Source: Segetibacter aerophilus (GTDB lineage Bacteria; Bacteroidota; Bacteroidia; Chitinophagales; Chitinophagaceae). From it: a stretch of 64,000 bases of DNA. The notes under the pieces are model-generated. The model worked only from the letters and a program-made list of their open reading frames with translations. It was not told the origin of the DNA and made no database searches. Made by a program: the position numbers and the translations under genes. The stretch covers positions 1 through 64,000 of the forward strand of contig NZ_BJYT01000015.1 in NCBI RefSeq assembly GCF_007991655.1, in the 5' to 3' direction. Shown piece after piece: positions 62,482 through 64,000 of this stretch; position 1 is the first letter of the stretch; the number at the start of each line of letters is the position of its first letter.

Positions 62482-64000
62482 CTGTGTGCAGTTTGGTGGA
62501 CAATTCGGACTGCATGATCTTCTTAAACGTAGAAAGTGCCTGCGCAACAACCTGGTCCATATTATAGTAACGGTAAGTGGCTAGTCGACCCACGAAATAA
62601 GTGTTGGTTAGCTGGTTTGCCAAAGCAGCGTACTTTTTATATAACAGTTCGTTCTCTGGTCTCGGAACCGGATAATAAGGATCTCCTGTTGCTTCTGGGT
62701 ACTCATACACTAAAGTCGTCTTATCATGTTTTTGCCCGGTTAAGTGTTTGAATTCTGTAATTCTTGTAAATCCATAATCATTAGGATAATTTATAGTACC
62801 GGTTTCCTGGAACTGTGACGTCTCTAGTGTTTCGAATTTGAAACGCAATGACCTGTAGGGAAGCCTACCATATTTGTAATTGAAAAATTCATCTACCGGT
62901 CCGGTGAAAATCAGCTTTCTAAATTTCACTTCATTCATCACTTCTTCATAATCCGTGTTCAACATGATTTTTATGTTCGGATGCGAAAGCATCTTTTCAA
63001 ACATTTTTGTATAACCATGAGCAGGCATCGCCTGGAAAGTATCGGTGAAGTAGCGGTCGTCTTTATTTGTTCTTGTTGGTACTCTTGCGGTTACTGAAGC
63101 ATCCAGTTCAGAAGGATCTAAATCCCATTGCTTGCGGGTATATCCCCTGAAGAATTTCTCATACAATTCTCTGCCTACTTTGCTCACCACTACATCTTCA
63201 GAAGTTTTAACCGGGTACACTTTTTCAGCTCTTGACGCAAGAAACTCTTCAACCTCCAGTCCGTTTAGATTCAAGCCATAATACTTGTTAATTGTATTTA
63301 GGTTGATTGGAATTGGAAGGAGTTGACCATCTACATTGGCTAATACTTTGTGCTGGTAGTTGCGCCAACCTGTAAACTTGCTTAGATGGTTAAAGACATC
63401 AGCAGAATTTGTATGGAAAATGTGCGGACCGTACTTATGTACCAGAATGCCATCTTCATTGTAATAATCATATGCATTACCGCCGATATGATTTCTTTTA
63501 TCTATTATTAAAATCTTCTTATTGCCAACAGAAGCCAATCTTTCCGCAAGCACACTACCTGCGAAGCCAGCGCCAACAATCAGATAATCATAAGTGTATT
63601 TCTCTGATGCTCTTGCAACAGTCTTGTTTTTCTTCTGATTAGCTATTGTTGCGTTGATCCTTTTCAGCATTTCCATAAAAGTTGAACTCCAGCTTTTGTC
63701 TGCGAGGAATTCATCCACCTCAGGGAGCCAATTGCTTCTGTTCATCTTCATGTATTCCTCTGCCGCTGCTACAAACTCTTCTGCAGTAGATCCTATTTTT
63801 ACAATGCCTTTGTTCCCATAAGGATTAATGACATCAGTAATAGGAGTAGAAACTACAGGAACGCCTGCAGCTAAATATTCAGGAGTTTTTGTTGGGCTAA
63901 TAAATCTTGTTGATTCATTTATCGCAAAAGGAATTAACGCTACGTCCCAACCAGAAACATAATGAGGTAACTCGTCGTAACTCTTTCCTCCTAGTAGGTG
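62450..64000 (-). CDS. Glycosyltransferase-UDP-galactopyranose mutase fusion (5' end outside window)
   Basis: The mutase half has GAGFAGSVLAERL (FAD Rossmann), GGNAYDYY, PHIFHT and FFRGYTRKQW, all diagnostic for UDP-galactopyranose mutase, which makes UDP-galactofuranose. ATG 63751 is only the first in-window start codon: the same frame stays open for 83 more codons to 64000 and encodes the C-terminal donor-binding part of a glycosyltransferase (DVALIPFAINESTRFISP, KTPEYLAAGVPVVSTPI). There is then a ~50-residue linker before the mutase. The gene is thus a single long chain joining a GT4-like transferase to the mutase, N-terminally cut by the window. It overlaps the downstream GH1-RmlD gene. 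Confidence 0.85.
   Translation of the reverse strand, partial: HLLGGKSYDELPHYVSGWDVALIPFAINESTRFISPTKTPEYLAAGVPVVSTPITDVINPYGNKGIVKIGSTAEEFVAAAEEYMKMNRSNWLPEVDEFLADKSWSSTFMEMLKRINATIANQKKNKTVARASEKYTYDYLIVGAGFAGSVLAERLASVGNKKILIIDKRNHIGGNAYDYYNEDGILVHKYGPHIFHTNSADVFNHLSKFTGWRNYQHKVLANVDGQLLPIPINLNTINKYYGLNLNGLEVEEFLASRAEKVYPVKTSEDVVVSKVGRELYEKFFRGYTRKQWDLDPSELDASVTARVPTRTNKDDRYFTDTFQAMPAHGYTKMFEKMLSHPNIKIMLNTDYEEVMNEVKFRKLIFTGPVDEFFNYKYGRLPYRSLRFKFETLETSQFQETGTINYPNDYGFTRITEFKHLTGQKHDKTTLVYEYPEATGDPYYPVPRPENELLYKKYAALANQLTNTYFVGRLATYRYYNMDQVVAQALSTFKKIMQSELSTKLHTDEDRVYQKQN

Noticed and set aside
1-64000. CRISPR array, tRNA or rRNA genes, integrated phage or integron
   Set aside because: No regularly spaced direct repeats, tRNA-like cloverleaf termini, rRNA sequence, integrase or capsid genes were recognised in the reading.

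Overview
This 64 kb window looks like the chromosome of a Bacteroidota bacterium, most likely a Chitinophagaceae relative (Segetibacter/Flavisolibacter/Niastella-like). The evidence is type IX secretion (T9SS) C-terminal sorting domains, TAnnTTTG-type promoter elements, weak Shine-Dalgarno sites, futalosine-pathway mqnA, YpdA and GSCFA proteins, and AT-rich intergenic DNA. No tRNA, rRNA, CRISPR array, phage block or intact insertion sequence was seen. It is mostly ordinary chromosome, with secreted/surface genes and a polysaccharide locus at the right edge. I name the family only from protein resemblance, without database searches.

Layout. 1-5 kb: the end of a T9SS-exported beta-propeller protein, two paralogous secreted polysaccharide lyases and a small membrane protein. 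5.5-11 kb: a Zn alcohol dehydrogenase with a conserved partner, a YpdA-like reductase, purB and mqnA. 11-17 kb: a minus-strand YfhO/GT2/GT4/GT2 envelope-glycan operon. 16.8-19.5 kb: a small membrane protein coupled to a queuosine-precursor transporter, then a double ABC ATPase. 19.6-25.3 kb: a minus operon (nucleoside phosphorylase, dapF, corA, NUDIX) diverging from pyrR-pyrB-coaD. 25.4-34.5 kb: a 2-oxoacid dehydrogenase E2, a Gfo/Idh/MocA oxidoreductase, two exported proteins and a TPR-like exported protein. 34.6-40.5 kb: a PIN toxin-antitoxin pair and a MoxR/transglutaminase/DUF58 cluster. 40.6-54 kb: a methyltransferase, a second Zn dehydrogenase, an Smr protein, an AI-2E-type permease, a phosphoesterase, a frameshifted SH3-like gene, a GH24 lysozyme, exported proteins, a metallo-beta-lactamase fold hydrolase and a T9SS repeat protein. 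54.3-60 kb: smc, an HMG-CoA lyase-like gene and a GSCFA protein. 60.3-64 kb: two overlapping fusion genes, GH1-RmlD and glycosyltransferase-UDP-galactopyranose mutase.

Most notable. (1) At least eleven copies of a dispersed 24-bp intergenic repeat with a small palindromic core. Two subtypes differ by a compensatory pair of changes, and two loci carry the copies as inverted pairs bounding 174 and 170 bp. (2) The UDP-galactopyranose mutase frame stays open through 83 further codons of glycosyltransferase sequence to the window edge, and it overlaps a second fusion gene. (3) One gene (46642-47252) is split by an apparent single-base indel in an A-run. (4) Several genes, including smc, mqnA and pyrR, have only TTG as a plausible start; smc has an in-frame ATG-TAG just upstream. 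(5) Two genes have -7 promoter elements only 4 nt before their ATG, suggesting leaderless mRNAs.
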